Positions 55,054 through 63,173 of a DNA stretch of 64,000 nt are shown here, piece after piece. The notes beneath the pieces are model-generated. The model saw nothing but the letters and a program-made list of their open reading frames with translations, had not been told where the DNA came from and did no database searches. The stretch is from Spirochaetales bacterium (GTDB lineage Bacteria; Spirochaetota; Spirochaetia; Treponematales; UBA12059). Position 1 is the first letter of the stretch, and the number at the start of each line of letters is the position of its first letter. The stretch lies in contig JAFGNN010000032.1 of assembly GCA_016926955.1 (NCBI GenBank), forward strand, positions 34,712 through 98,711, read 5' to 3'. A program made the translations under genes and the position numbers.

Positions 55054-55965
55054 ATGGCGTTCAAAAAGCGGTCGGACGGCGTCTACGTCCGCGACCTGCC
55101 CCCGTTCAAGAAGCTCTTCCCCTACATCATGGCGACGCGCACGGAGTCGGCCGTGTACTCGAGCCAGAAGGTCGACGCGAGCGCCCTGCTCGCCTACTTG
55201 GAACGGCGCAATGCCGGGAAGCCCGAGGCCGAGCGGATCAAGCTCTTCCACGTGTTCCTCGCGGCAATCGCGCGCACGCTCAAGCTCAGGCCAGAGCTCA
55301 ACCGCTTCATCGTCGGGAAGCGGCTCTACGAGCACAAGGACATTTCCATCACCTTCGTGGCCAAGAAGGAGTACACCGAGGAGGCGCCCGAGGCCGAGGT
55401 GCGCATGGTCTTCTCGGGGCAAGAGACCCTCGACGAGGTGCGCGATCGCGTCGCGAAGAAGCTCTCGTTCGCGCGCTCCGACGCCAAGGGCGACGACGAC
55501 AACCTGATCGACCTGGTGGGAAACCTGCCGCGGCCGGTCATCAATTTCGTCGCGTGGCTGATCCGGAAGCTGGACTACCACAACATCCTGCCGGACTTCC
55601 TCATGAAGGCCATTCCGCTCTACACGAGCTGCTACCTGGCCAACCTCGGCTCGATCGGGCTCGGCGCGCCCTTCCACCACCTCTACGAATGGGGCTCGGC
55701 GAGCCTCTTCCTCGTCATCGGGAAGATCCGCAAGGAGCCCATGGTCGACGAGGCCACGGGCGAGGTGGTCGCGCGCGACTGCGTGGAGCTCGCGTTCACC
55801 ATCGACGAGCGCGTGTCGGAGGGCTTCAACCACGCGAAGAGCATCCTGGCCCTGCGGGCCTTGCTCCTCAACCCGGAACTGCTCGAGCGCGGCGACGCCA
55901 CCCTCGAGGAAATACTGGCCGCGGGAAACCCCGGCGCGCCGGCCGCCGCGCGTGCCGCGAAATAA
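55054..55965 (+). CDS. 2-oxoacid dehydrogenase E2-like acyltransferase domain, catalytic His replaced
   Basis: A 303-residue stand-alone protein with the CAT-like fold of dihydrolipoyl acyltransferases (RIKLFHVFLAAIARTLKLRP, ANLGSIGLGAPFHHLYEWGS). It has no lipoyl or E1/E3-binding domain. The C-terminal active-site stretch that normally reads D-H-R-V-x-D-G is here DERVSEGFNH: the catalytic His is replaced by E252 and the Asp by E256, while the following LLLNPELL matches E2 enzymes. It may be inactive as an acyltransferase or use a different chemistry. It starts at ATG 55054 and is followed 19 bases later by an acyl-CoA ligase gene. Confidence 0.85.
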   Translation: MAFKKRSDGVYVRDLPPFKKLFPYIMATRTESAVYSSQKVDASALLAYLERRNAGKPEAERIKLFHVFLAAIARTLKLRPELNRFIVGKRLYEHKDISITFVAKKEYTEEAPEAEVRMVFSGQETLDEVRDRVAKKLSFARSDAKGDDDNLIDLVGNLPRPVINFVAWLIRKLDYHNILPDFLMKAIPLYTSCYLANLGSIGLGAPFHHLYEWGSASLFLVIGKIRKEPMVDEATGEVVARDCVELAFTIDERVSEGFNHAKSILALRALLLNPELLERGDATLEEILAAGNPGAPAAARAAK

Positions 55966-55984
55966 CGACCAAGGAAGGGAAAAT

Positions 55985-57697
55985 ATGGAAAGCATCGCCG
56001 ACCGCAAGCCCTGGCTGGCCTACTACGGCACTACCCCGAAGACGCTTGAATATCCCGACCGCACCATGTACGGCCTCGTGCGGGAGCGCGCCGGCCGGGT
56101 GCCCGACGCGACCGCTTACGACTTCATGGGCACGCGCTCGAGCTACGCGAAGCTGATCGCCGACGTCGACGCGGCCGCCGAGGCCCTCGCCGCGCGCGGC
56201 CTCAAGAAGGGCGACACGGTGACGGTGTCGCTGCCGAACTGCCCGCAAGCCCTGATCATCTTCTACGCGCTCAACCGGCTCGGGGTGCGCGCCAGCATGA
56301 TCCACCCCCTCTCGGCCCCCACCGAGATCGAGTTCTACCTGCGCCAGTCCTCGTCGAAGTGGCTGGTGACGCTCGACGCCTTCTACGGCGACGCGCACGG
56401 CCCCGCCGCCAAGGTGGGCGTCGAGACCCACCTGCTCGTATCCATCGGCGACGCCCTCGGCGTCGTGAAGCGTCTCGGCTTCTGGGCCAAGGCCGGCCGC
56501 AAGATACGCAAGCCCCCGGAGCACGACCGCAAGGTGCTCCGCTGGAAGGAGCTGCTGGCGACGCCCCGGACCGCGACCGCTCCCGCGGACGCCTTCGCGC
56601 CGGACGAGCCGGCCGTCATCCTCTATTCCGGCGGCACCACGGGACTCCCCAAGGGCATCCTGCTCTCTTCGCGCAACTTCAACGCGCTCGGCCTCCAGAT
56701 CGGCACCCAGGGCCCCATCGAGACGGGCGACACGATCCTGTCCATCCTGCCGATGTTCCACGGCTTCGGGCTGGGCGTGTGCGTTCACGCCTTCATGATC
56801 GCGGGCGGCACCTGCGTGCTCGTGCCGCGCTTCACCAGCGAGACCGTCGCCAAGCTCATCAAGAACGTGCGCCCGCAGTACATGGCCGGCGTACCCACCC
56901 TGTACGAAGCCCTGCTCCGCGACCCGAACGTGACGGGCACCGACCTCTCGTGCTTCAAGGGCATCTACGCGGGCGGCGACAAGCTGCCCCAGGGCATCAA
57001 GGAGCGCTTCGACGCCCTGCTGGCGGCGAACAACGGCAAGACCGCCCTGCTCGAGGGCTACGGCCTGACCGAAAGCGTCACCGCCTGCGTCACCACGCCC
57101 GTGGGCAACTACCGCCCTGGCTCCATCGGCATACCGCTCCCCGACATGCTGGCCAAGGTCTGCAAGCCCGGCACGGAGGAGGAGCTGCCCCCCGGCGAGG
57201 ACGGCGAGCTCTGCGTGTCCGGCCCCACCCTCATGCAGGGCTACCTCAACAGCCCCGAGGACACGGCCAGCACCCTGCGCCGCCACGCGGACGGCCGGAC
57301 CTGGCTCCACACGGGCGACCTCTGCTCGATGGACGCCGACGGCTTCATCTTCTTCCGCCTCCGGATGAAGCGCATCGTCAAGGTGTCGGGCGTGTCGGTG
57401 TCACCCGTGACAGTGGAGGAAACGCTCGACGGACATCCCGACGTGGACATGTCCTGCGTCATCGGGGTGCCGGACGAGAAGAAGCTGGCCGCGCTCAAGG
57501 CCTTCGTGGTGCTCAAGGACCGGTCCAAGGCGAGCCCGGAAAAGGCCGCCGAGCTCATCGAGTACTGCAAGGGCCACCTGATCACCTGGAGCGTGCCGCG
57601 CAGCATCGAGTTCCGCGAGACCCTGCCCCTGACCCGAATCGGCAAGGTGGCCTGGAACGAGCTCGAAAAAGAGGAATCCGCCAAGGCCTCCAATTGA
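55985..57697 (+). CDS. AMP-dependent acyl-CoA synthetase/ligase
   Basis: A 570-residue ANL-superfamily enzyme that activates a carboxylic acid as acyl-AMP and transfers it to CoA or another thiol. The P-loop motif is ILYSGGTTGLPKGIL near residues 212-226. Other core motifs are LLEGYGLTESV, WLHTGDLCSMDADGFIFF and, near the end, PLTRIGKVAWNEL with the catalytic Lys. Substrate is not evident from the sequence; a medium- or long-chain fatty acid is possible. ATG 55985 follows aaggaagggaaaat. The close coupling with the upstream E2-like gene suggests a shared acyl substrate. Confidence 0.92.
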   Translation: MESIADRKPWLAYYGTTPKTLEYPDRTMYGLVRERAGRVPDATAYDFMGTRSSYAKLIADVDAAAEALAARGLKKGDTVTVSLPNCPQALIIFYALNRLGVRASMIHPLSAPTEIEFYLRQSSSKWLVTLDAFYGDAHGPAAKVGVETHLLVSIGDALGVVKRLGFWAKAGRKIRKPPEHDRKVLRWKELLATPRTATAPADAFAPDEPAVILYSGGTTGLPKGILLSSRNFNALGLQIGTQGPIETGDTILSILPMFHGFGLGVCVHAFMIAGGTCVLVPRFTSETVAKLIKNVRPQYMAGVPTLYEALLRDPNVTGTDLSCFKGIYAGGDKLPQGIKERFDALLAANNGKTALLEGYGLTESVTACVTTPVGNYRPGSIGIPLPDMLAKVCKPGTEEELPPGEDGELCVSGPTLMQGYLNSPEDTASTLRRHADGRTWLHTGDLCSMDADGFIFFRLRMKRIVKVSGVSVSPVTVEETLDGHPDVDMSCVIGVPDEKKLAALKAFVVLKDRSKASPEKAAELIEYCKGHLITWSVPRSIEFRETLPLTRIGKVAWNELEKEESAKASN

Positions 57698-57703
57698 GGA
57701 AGA

Positions 57704-57812
57704 ACCACGGAGGCACGGAGATAGGGAGTAACGGAGGAAGATGGGGGAAGGGCCGGTATTCCTTCCTTGCTGATTCCTCCCTCTTCTCTCCGTGTCTCCG
57801 TGCCTCCGTGGT
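57704..57812. repeat. Dispersed inverted-repeat element, copy 2
   Basis: accacggaggcacggag (57704-57720) is the exact 17-base inverse of ctccgtgcctccgtggt (57796-57812), with 75 bases between the arms. It lies directly downstream of the acyl-CoA ligase stop and directly upstream of the next small gene. Confidence 0.9.
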
Positions 57813-57833
57813 ATGCTTTTTCCGGAGGATGCC

Positions 57834-58232
57834 TTGTACCACCCGAAGATGGTCGAGTTCGACGAGAAGATGAAGGCCCTGTTCGACCGGATAGACCACG
57901 AGCTCGAGGACAGGTGGCACGGCGAGTTCTCCCTGCGCTGGAACCGGCCGAAGCGGGGCGTCACCGCCAATCCCGAATCCGACGGGCTCTTCAACGTGCA
58001 GGCCTACTTCACCCCCGGCTACGGCTCGAGGCTCGGCCGCGGCTACGGCGTCGACATCGACATCGCGACCCACGAGGACGTGCCTCCCGAGACCCGCGAC
58101 CGGATCGAGCGCTTCGTACGCGACCGCCTCGAGGCCTTGCTGCCCGAGGCCTTCCCCGACCGCGAGCTCCGCGTCGAGCGCGACGGCCCCGTCTGGAAGA
58201 TCGTCGGCGACCTCTCCCTCGGCCGCGCCTGA
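57834..58232 (+). CDS. Small protein of unknown function
   Basis: A 132-residue cytoplasmic protein that I do not recognise. It is rich in charged and aromatic residues (MVEFDEKMKALFDRIDHELE, HGEFSLRWNRPKRG, GVDIDIATHEDVPPETRDRI) with an alpha/beta pattern and no membrane segment. I start it at TTG 57834, which has ggagg five bases upstream; ATG 57813 is an in-frame alternative but lies inside the repeat edge. The gene sits between two copies of the inverted-repeat element, which might have moved as a cassette. Confidence 0.7.
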   Translation: MYHPKMVEFDEKMKALFDRIDHELEDRWHGEFSLRWNRPKRGVTANPESDGLFNVQAYFTPGYGSRLGRGYGVDIDIATHEDVPPETRDRIERFVRDRLEALLPEAFPDRELRVERDGPVWKIVGDLSLGRA

Positions 58233-58257
58233 TCCAGTACCCCTCACCGAAATACTG

Positions 58258-58430
58258 AACCACGGAGGCACGGAGGAGAAGAGAAAAAAGGGAGGAATCG
58301 AGAAACGGAACCCCCGCTACCCCGCTTCAGCCTGGATTCAGCCTCGACTCCGTGCACCCGCGCATGCGTTACCGTCAGGAACCCATCCTCTTCCTATTTC
58401 TTCCCTCCGTGTCTCCGTGACTCCGTGGTT
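58258..58430. repeat. Dispersed inverted-repeat element, copy 3
   Basis: aaccacggaggcacggag (58258-58275) matches the inverse of ctccgtgactccgtggtt (58413-58430) with one mismatch. About 137 bases separate the arms. The inner parts, purine-rich on the left and pyrimidine-rich on the right, continue the weak pairing. Confidence 0.88.
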
Positions 58431-58460
58431 GAATTATCTTTGGTAACCCATTGGGGCGTG

Positions 58461-58488
58461 TTGACGCGGGAGGGCGGGGCGATATAGT
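58461..58488 (+). promoter_or_regulatory. Promoter of the Cys-rich protein gene
   Basis: TTGACG (58461-58466), a 16-base spacer and TATAGT (58483-58488), about 50 bases before ATG 58540. Confidence 0.65.
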
Positions 58489-58539
58489 TATTTCCGTATC
58501 GTTAAGGTCTGGCCGAGCCCGGCCCGGAGATCGGAAACC

Positions 58540-58767
58540 ATGGCTACCTGCGAATGCCTTCCCCGCTGCCCCTTCTTCAACGACCGCATGGCCAGCATGC
58601 CTGCCATGACCTCGCTCATGAAGAAGCGGTTCTGCCAGTGGGACAACTCGGGCTGCGCCCGGTATTACGTCTTTACCAAGGCCGGACCCTCGAAGGTGCC
58701 CGCCGACCTCTTCCCGAACCAGATGGACCGCGCCAAGGCGATTGTCGAGGCGACGCCGCGCGCCTGA
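58540..58767 (+). CDS. Small Cys-rich protein, tandem copy 1
   Basis: A 75-residue cytoplasmic protein. Five Cys are at 4, 6, 10, 32 and 39 (CECLPRC, FCQWDNSGC). The spacing C-x-C-x3-C ... C-x6-C could bind a metal or Fe-S cluster; that is an inference. The rest is amphipathic helix (FFNDRMASMPAMTSLMKKR) and ends VPADLFPNQMDRAKAIVEAT. ATG 58540 starts the domain directly, although the ribosome site is weak (ggaga). It is 118 bases upstream of a close paralogue. I know proteins of this kind only as uncharacterised. Confidence 0.82.
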   Translation: MATCECLPRCPFFNDRMASMPAMTSLMKKRFCQWDNSGCARYYVFTKAGPSKVPADLFPNQMDRAKAIVEATPRA

Positions 58768-58885
58768 ACCTTCCTGAAGAAAGCTCCTTCGCCCCTTGCG
58801 CCGCTCCCGTTAATAAATATTATTTTCCACGAGCGTGCGTCGGCGGCTCCCGGAGGACGGGACCGCGCCGTCGCGAGGAGGCGAC

Positions 58886-59113
58886 ATGGCCGATTGCGAA
58901 TGCCTTCCCAAGTGCCCGTTTTTCCATGACCGCATGGAGAACATGCCCGCGATGGCGAACCTGATGAAGAAGCGGTACTGCCAGGGCGACGCCACCGACT
59001 GCGCGCGCCACATGATCTTCCTGGCCCTCGGCGGCGACAAGGTGCCGCCCCAGCTGTACCCCTCCCAGGTCGAGCGGGCGCGGGAAATCATAGCGGCTGC
59101 CAAGGCAGGCTGA
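58886..59113 (+). CDS. Small Cys-rich protein, tandem copy 2
   Basis: A 75-residue paralogue of the preceding gene with all five Cys at the same positions (CECLPKC, YCQGDATDC) and the same overall order: CPFFHDRMENMPAMANLMKK, then VPPQLYPSQVERAREII. About 60 percent of positions look identical by eye, so this is an old tandem duplication. ATG 58886 follows gaggaggcgac, a stronger ribosome site than copy 1. It has its own upstream spacer with an AT-rich stretch (taataaatattatttt near 58811), so separate regulation is possible. Confidence 0.85.
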   Translation: MADCECLPKCPFFHDRMENMPAMANLMKKRYCQGDATDCARHMIFLALGGDKVPPQLYPSQVERAREIIAAAKAG

Positions 59114-59249
59114 TCCTCTCGGGTCTGCCTGTCAACAGGAGCAAGCGGCGCGGGGTTATCGGGCGGCCACCCTCCGGAACGGCGGGCCCGCCTGCCGACG
59201 CGGAGCGAGCCCGGGATGAAGCCCGATCCTCTTCCCCCCCTTGAAAGAT

Positions 59250-60149
59250 TTACAGGAAGAACAGGGCCGCGCCGCCTACCGCCACCAGGGCGCCCGCGAT
59301 CTCGAGGAAGGCAGGACGTTCCTTGCGGAGCAGGATGGCCGGCGGGATGATCAGGATGGGCGTGAGCCCGATGAGGGTGCTGGCCGTGCCCGCGTAGGTG
59401 CGCGCGAGGGCGAAGACCGACAGGGCTACGCCGAGGGCGGGACCGAAGAAGGCGCCGATCGCGGTGGCTTTGATGGCCGCGCGGTCGCGGGGCCATTCGA
59501 AGAAGACGCGGCGCCCCTTGCCGAAGAGCAGCGATACGACCGCGAAACCGACCAGGCCCACCATGACGCGGATTTGGGTGCCGGAGATGGTGTCGTACCC
59601 GGCTATGCCTTTCTTGGTCAGCACCATGCCGGCCGCCTGGCCGATGGCGGCGAGCGTGGCGAAGAGGTAGCCGCGGGCCGCGTGGGCCTTGTCCTCGGGC
59701 TTGAAGGCGCCGGCTCCGCGGCGGCCGAGCACCGCCATGAGTATGCCGGCCGCCACCACCGCCATGGCGACGAGACCGCGCGCGGGCATGAGCTCGCCGA
59801 GCAGCAGCCAGCCGATCAAGGCGGCGAAGGGCGGCGAGAAAGCCAGAAAGAGGGTGGTCAGGCGCGATCCGATCATGACGTAGGCGCTGAACAGGAAGAT
59901 GTCGGCGATGACGAAGCCGACGAGCGCGGACGCGGCGAGCCAGCTCCAGGCCGACTCGGGCGCGTCGAGCGGCAGGGGCATGCCGCGGAAGAGCGTGCCC
60001 GCGACGCCGAGGAAGACGAACGCGAAGGCGAGCTTCCAGAAATTGACCGCGAAGATGCCCGTCCGCCGCGAGGCGGTCTCGAAGAAGAGGGCGGATACGG
60101 TCCAGCAGATGGCGGTGCCGAAGGCGGCGAGTTCACCGATGCGTTCCAT
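59250..60149 (-). CDS. EamA/DMT-superfamily transporter
   Basis: A 299-residue membrane protein with ten hydrophobic segments in two EamA repeats (AAFGTAICWTVSALFFETAS at the start; FATLAAIGQAAGMVLTKKGI opening the second). It is not closely similar to the EamA protein at 43790. Substrate unknown. ATG 60149 begins the first helix; the longer frame to 60323 is arginine-rich and looks untranslated. A TATTAT near 60160-60165 on the minus strand would give a nearly leaderless transcript. Confidence 0.9.
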   Translation of the reverse strand: MERIGELAAFGTAICWTVSALFFETASRRTGIFAVNFWKLAFAFVFLGVAGTLFRGMPLPLDAPESAWSWLAASALVGFVIADIFLFSAYVMIGSRLTTLFLAFSPPFAALIGWLLLGELMPARGLVAMAVVAAGILMAVLGRRGAGAFKPEDKAHAARGYLFATLAAIGQAAGMVLTKKGIAGYDTISGTQIRVMVGLVGFAVVSLLFGKGRRVFFEWPRDRAAIKATAIGAFFGPALGVALSVFALARTYAGTASTLIGLTPILIIPPAILLRKERPAFLEIAGALVAVGGAALFFL

Positions 60150-60334
60150 GGTGCGCGCATAATAGCCTGAGCCGCGTCGCGCGTGAACAGGGCCGCGCCG
60201 GGCCCGACCTGGCAGGGCCCGGTCCGGTCGGGGAAGGAGAGCGGAGGATCGCGTACGAGCTTGACGGATGCCGCGGACGGTCCTAGGTTTAAATGGAGGC
60301 GGGGCCACGCGCCGCCACCCCAAGGAGGCGGATC

Positions 60335-61156
60335 ATGTCGGTAGTCAGCATCGCGCGGGAACTCGGCGCCCTCGGCGAGGAGACGGCGAGGGCCTACGCG
60401 GCCCTCTCGGGCTATCGCCTCCTGGACCGCGAATACCTGGAGAGAAAGCTGTCGGAGCATGGCATCGGGCCGGAGGAGCGCGAGAAGTACGACGAGCGGA
60501 AGCCGGGTTTCTGGTCGGCCCTGTCACAGGAACGGGACGATTACCTCCACTACCTGAGGACCATACTCTACGAGGAAGCCGCCGCGGGAAACTGCGTCGT
60601 GCTCGGCAGGGGCGGCACCGCGGTCTTCGCGGGCGTTCCGGGTACCCTCTCCGTACGCATCGTGGCGCCCCACCATCTGCGCGTGGAACGGGTGGCCAAA
60701 CACTACCAGTGCGACGAGCGCCGCGCCGAGCAGATCATCAAGCGCTCGGACGGCGACCGCGAGGGTTTCCACCGCTTCTTCTTCAACACCGACTGGCGCG
60801 ACGCGGTCAACTACGACCTGGTGTTCAATACGGTCGCGGCGCCTCCGGAGGCCATCGCGAAGGCCATCGAGGCGGCGCGGCAGGCCTTCACCACGGCGGA
60901 ACGCGAACGGGAGAGCGCGGCGCGCCTCAAGGAGCTCGCCCTCGGCCAGAAAATCGTCACGGAAGTGCTCTACGTCAAACGCGTGCCGGTCCACTTCCTC
61001 GAGGCCTCGGTGTCCAAGGAGCTCGTCACCCTGCACGGCGTGGCCAACACGCAGGGCGCCATCGACGCCGCCCTGGCCGCCGCCCGCCTCGTGCCGGGCG
61101 CGGAAAAAGTGGAAAGCGCCATCCAGGTGGTCCAGGACTTCACGGTGATGCCCTAG
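60335..61156 (+). CDS. Cytidylate-kinase-like protein with BON-like C-terminal domain
   Basis: A 273-residue protein. Residues about 1-190 match the cytidylate-kinase-like family (VSIARELGALGEETARAYAA, CVVLGRGGTAVFAGVPGTLS, VAKHYQCDERRAEQIIKRSD, TDWRDAVNYDLVFNT). Instead of the GxxGxGK loop of true CMP kinases, its N-terminus has ARELGALGEETA, typical of this family. Residues about 205-273 (VTEVLYVKRVPVHFLEASVS, VTLHGVANTQGAIDAALAAA) look like a BON domain, normally found in envelope proteins. ATG 60335 follows aaggaggcggatc. Function is unknown; kinase activity is likely only if the family is active. Confidence 0.82.
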   Translation: MSVVSIARELGALGEETARAYAALSGYRLLDREYLERKLSEHGIGPEEREKYDERKPGFWSALSQERDDYLHYLRTILYEEAAAGNCVVLGRGGTAVFAGVPGTLSVRIVAPHHLRVERVAKHYQCDERRAEQIIKRSDGDREGFHRFFFNTDWRDAVNYDLVFNTVAAPPEAIAKAIEAARQAFTTAERERESAARLKELALGQKIVTEVLYVKRVPVHFLEASVSKELVTLHGVANTQGAIDAALAAARLVPGAEKVESAIQVVQDFTVMP

Positions 61157-61229
61157 CGGTCCGCGGAACTGAGCGGCGCCCGGTTCGGCATTCCGCCGGC
61201 CGCGCGGGGAACGCCCGGCGGGCTGAACC

Positions 61230-63089
61230 TCATCCCCGCCGCCGGAGCCAGGCCAGGTAGGATTCGAGCGGTATCGGCTCGGTATAGAGCCAGCCTTGCG
61301 CGAATTCGCAGCCCTTGCCTTCGAGGTAGGCGGCGTCAGCGTCCGTCTCGACGCCCTCCGCGGTGATGGTCATGCCGAGCGAGCGCCCCATGGAGATGAT
61401 GGCGTCAACGATGGGGCCGGTCAGACCTTCGGGACCGAGCTTCTCGATGAAACTGCGGTCGATCTTGAGGTTGTCGGCCTCCAGCTTGTGCAGGTACGAA
61501 AGGCTCGAATAACCGGTACCGAAATCGTCGATGGCCAGGCGGAAGCCGGCGGCCTTGAGCTCGCGCAGGACGGCCTGGGTGGTGCCGTCGTCGTTCATCA
61601 TCATGCCCTCGGTGATCTCGAGCTCGATCTCGGAGGTCGGCACGCCCGCCGCGCGGCAGCGCGAGGCGATGTAGCCGGGGAAATCCAGGTCGGCCAGGTC
61701 GAGGGGTGAAAGGTTGAGGGCGTGGCGGCAATCGTCGCAGGCGGGGCCGCGCGCCGCCGCGATGGCCGGCCAGTCCGCCAGGAAACCTTCCACCACGAAG
61801 GCTGTGATCTCGCCGATGGAACCGATGGATTCGGCCACGGGGATGAACTCGGTGGGCGGCACGACGCCGAGCTCGGGGTGGCGCCAGCGGGACAGGACTT
61901 CAGCCCCGAGGCAGGCTCCGTCGGACAGGCGTATCTTGGGGTGGTAGACCAGATTCAGCTCGCCGCGCCTTACCGCGCCCTTGAGCGCGCTGGCCAGGCG
62001 GAAGCGACGCTGCTCCGCGGACCAGGACGCCTCGTTGTAAAAACGAACCTTGCCATGCAGCACGTCGCTGGTCTCGAGCGTGGAAGTGATGTTGGCGGAC
62101 AGGCGGTCCAGGGTCAGACCGTCGTCGGGAAAGCGCGTGACCGCGATGCCCGCGCGGAGCGAGGTCTCGCGGTCCTCGACGGCGATGGGCGACGAGGCCG
62201 AACGAAGCAGGGCCGTCGCCCAGTCGCGGAGCCGGGCGGCGTCCGTGTCCTCGCGGCAGACCAGGAACACCGTACCGGTCCAGCGGCCCGCGAAGTCGCC
62301 GGGTTGCAAGGCTTCCTTGATACGCGCGCCGAGCGCGGCGATGAGCTCGTCGGCCGCCTTCGCGCCCCTGAATCCGGCCACCTGGCCGAAGCGGTGGATC
62401 TTGAGCGCGACCAGATAGAAGGCCCGTCCTGAGCGGATCTCCTGCTCGAGGTATTCCGCGGTCCGGGAACGGTTCGCGAGGGCGGTAAGCGGATCGACAT
62501 AGGCTAGCCTGGTCAGGTACGAGACCAGCACGTGCTGGTAATGAACGCCGGCCGCACCGAGCCCCGTGGCCACGGCGAAGATCATGAAGACGCGCGCGCG
62601 GTTCTCGGCGTCGGCCAGGAACGATTCGGGCGGAAAGGGACCGAAGGCGAAGCGGGCGCCAACTCCCGCGAGAAACAGCGCCGAAAACGCGAGCCCGCCC
62701 CTGTGCCCCAGCACGAAATAGAAGAGCGGGAAGGCCGGGATGAAATAGAGGAGTCCGAAGCCCCGCTCTCCTCCTCCTTCCCAGATCAGGCGGACTGCGA
62801 GCACGCAGATGCCGATGGCGAAGAGCAGCCTCGATTTCCGCACCGAGCGCGTCGAGAAGAAAACGGCCAGGCCCGAGACGATGAAGGCTCCGTAGGCCCC
62901 GAGGATGAACACGGAGGAAATGTCGCCGCGGCGATAGTCGATGACGAGGTTGTAGGGCACCGCGAGCGACGAGGCGAACGCGATGGCGTACAGCGCGATC
63001 AGGCTGACGCGCTGCTGGACGGGAGACTCCTCGGACTCCGGACGGATCGAGAAAAGGAAATCCCGCATGAGTAAATCTTCGCCCATCAT
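61230..63089 (-). CDS. EAL-domain c-di-GMP phosphodiesterase with degenerate GGDEF domain
   Basis: A membrane protein of about 619 residues. Six to eight N-terminal hydrophobic segments form a MASE-like sensor. A GGDEF domain follows, with LAYVDPLTALANRSRTAEYL, but its active site reads AGRWTGTV instead of GG(D/E)EF, so cyclase activity is unlikely. The EAL domain keeps GAEVLSRWRHP, LELEITEG-type ELEITEGMMMN, AIDDFGTGYSSLSYL, LKIDRSFI and ITAEGVET, so it should hydrolyse c-di-GMP. The start is uncertain between ATG 63089, 63086 and 63068; the frame runs to 63197. It is divergent from the RNA methyltransferase gene. Confidence 0.88.
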   Translation of the reverse strand: MMGEDLLMRDFLFSIRPESEESPVQQRVSLIALYAIAFASSLAVPYNLVIDYRRGDISSVFILGAYGAFIVSGLAVFFSTRSVRKSRLLFAIGICVLAVRLIWEGGGERGFGLLYFIPAFPLFYFVLGHRGGLAFSALFLAGVGARFAFGPFPPESFLADAENRARVFMIFAVATGLGAAGVHYQHVLVSYLTRLAYVDPLTALANRSRTAEYLEQEIRSGRAFYLVALKIHRFGQVAGFRGAKAADELIAALGARIKEALQPGDFAGRWTGTVFLVCREDTDAARLRDWATALLRSASSPIAVEDRETSLRAGIAVTRFPDDGLTLDRLSANITSTLETSDVLHGKVRFYNEASWSAEQRRFRLASALKGAVRRGELNLVYHPKIRLSDGACLGAEVLSRWRHPELGVVPPTEFIPVAESIGSIGEITAFVVEGFLADWPAIAAARGPACDDCRHALNLSPLDLADLDFPGYIASRCRAAGVPTSEIELEITEGMMMNDDGTTQAVLRELKAAGFRLAIDDFGTGYSSLSYLHKLEADNLKIDRSFIEKLGPEGLTGPIVDAIISMGRSLGMTITAEGVETDADAAYLEGKGCEFAQGWLYTEPIPLESYLAWLRRRG

Positions 63090-63173
63090 GCATCCGGTTT
63101 CCACGGAATTCGGCGCGACGACGACGAAGGCCGGCGCTTGCGGGCCGGGCGCGCTCCGGGTTAGGCTTGGCCG

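Larger units (their letters stand above)
58233..58539. other. Intergenic region holding an inverted-repeat element and a promoter
   Basis: No gene is seen in these 307 bases. They hold repeat copy 3 (58258-58430) and the TTGACG/TATAGT promoter of the Cys-rich protein genes. Confidence 0.7.
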
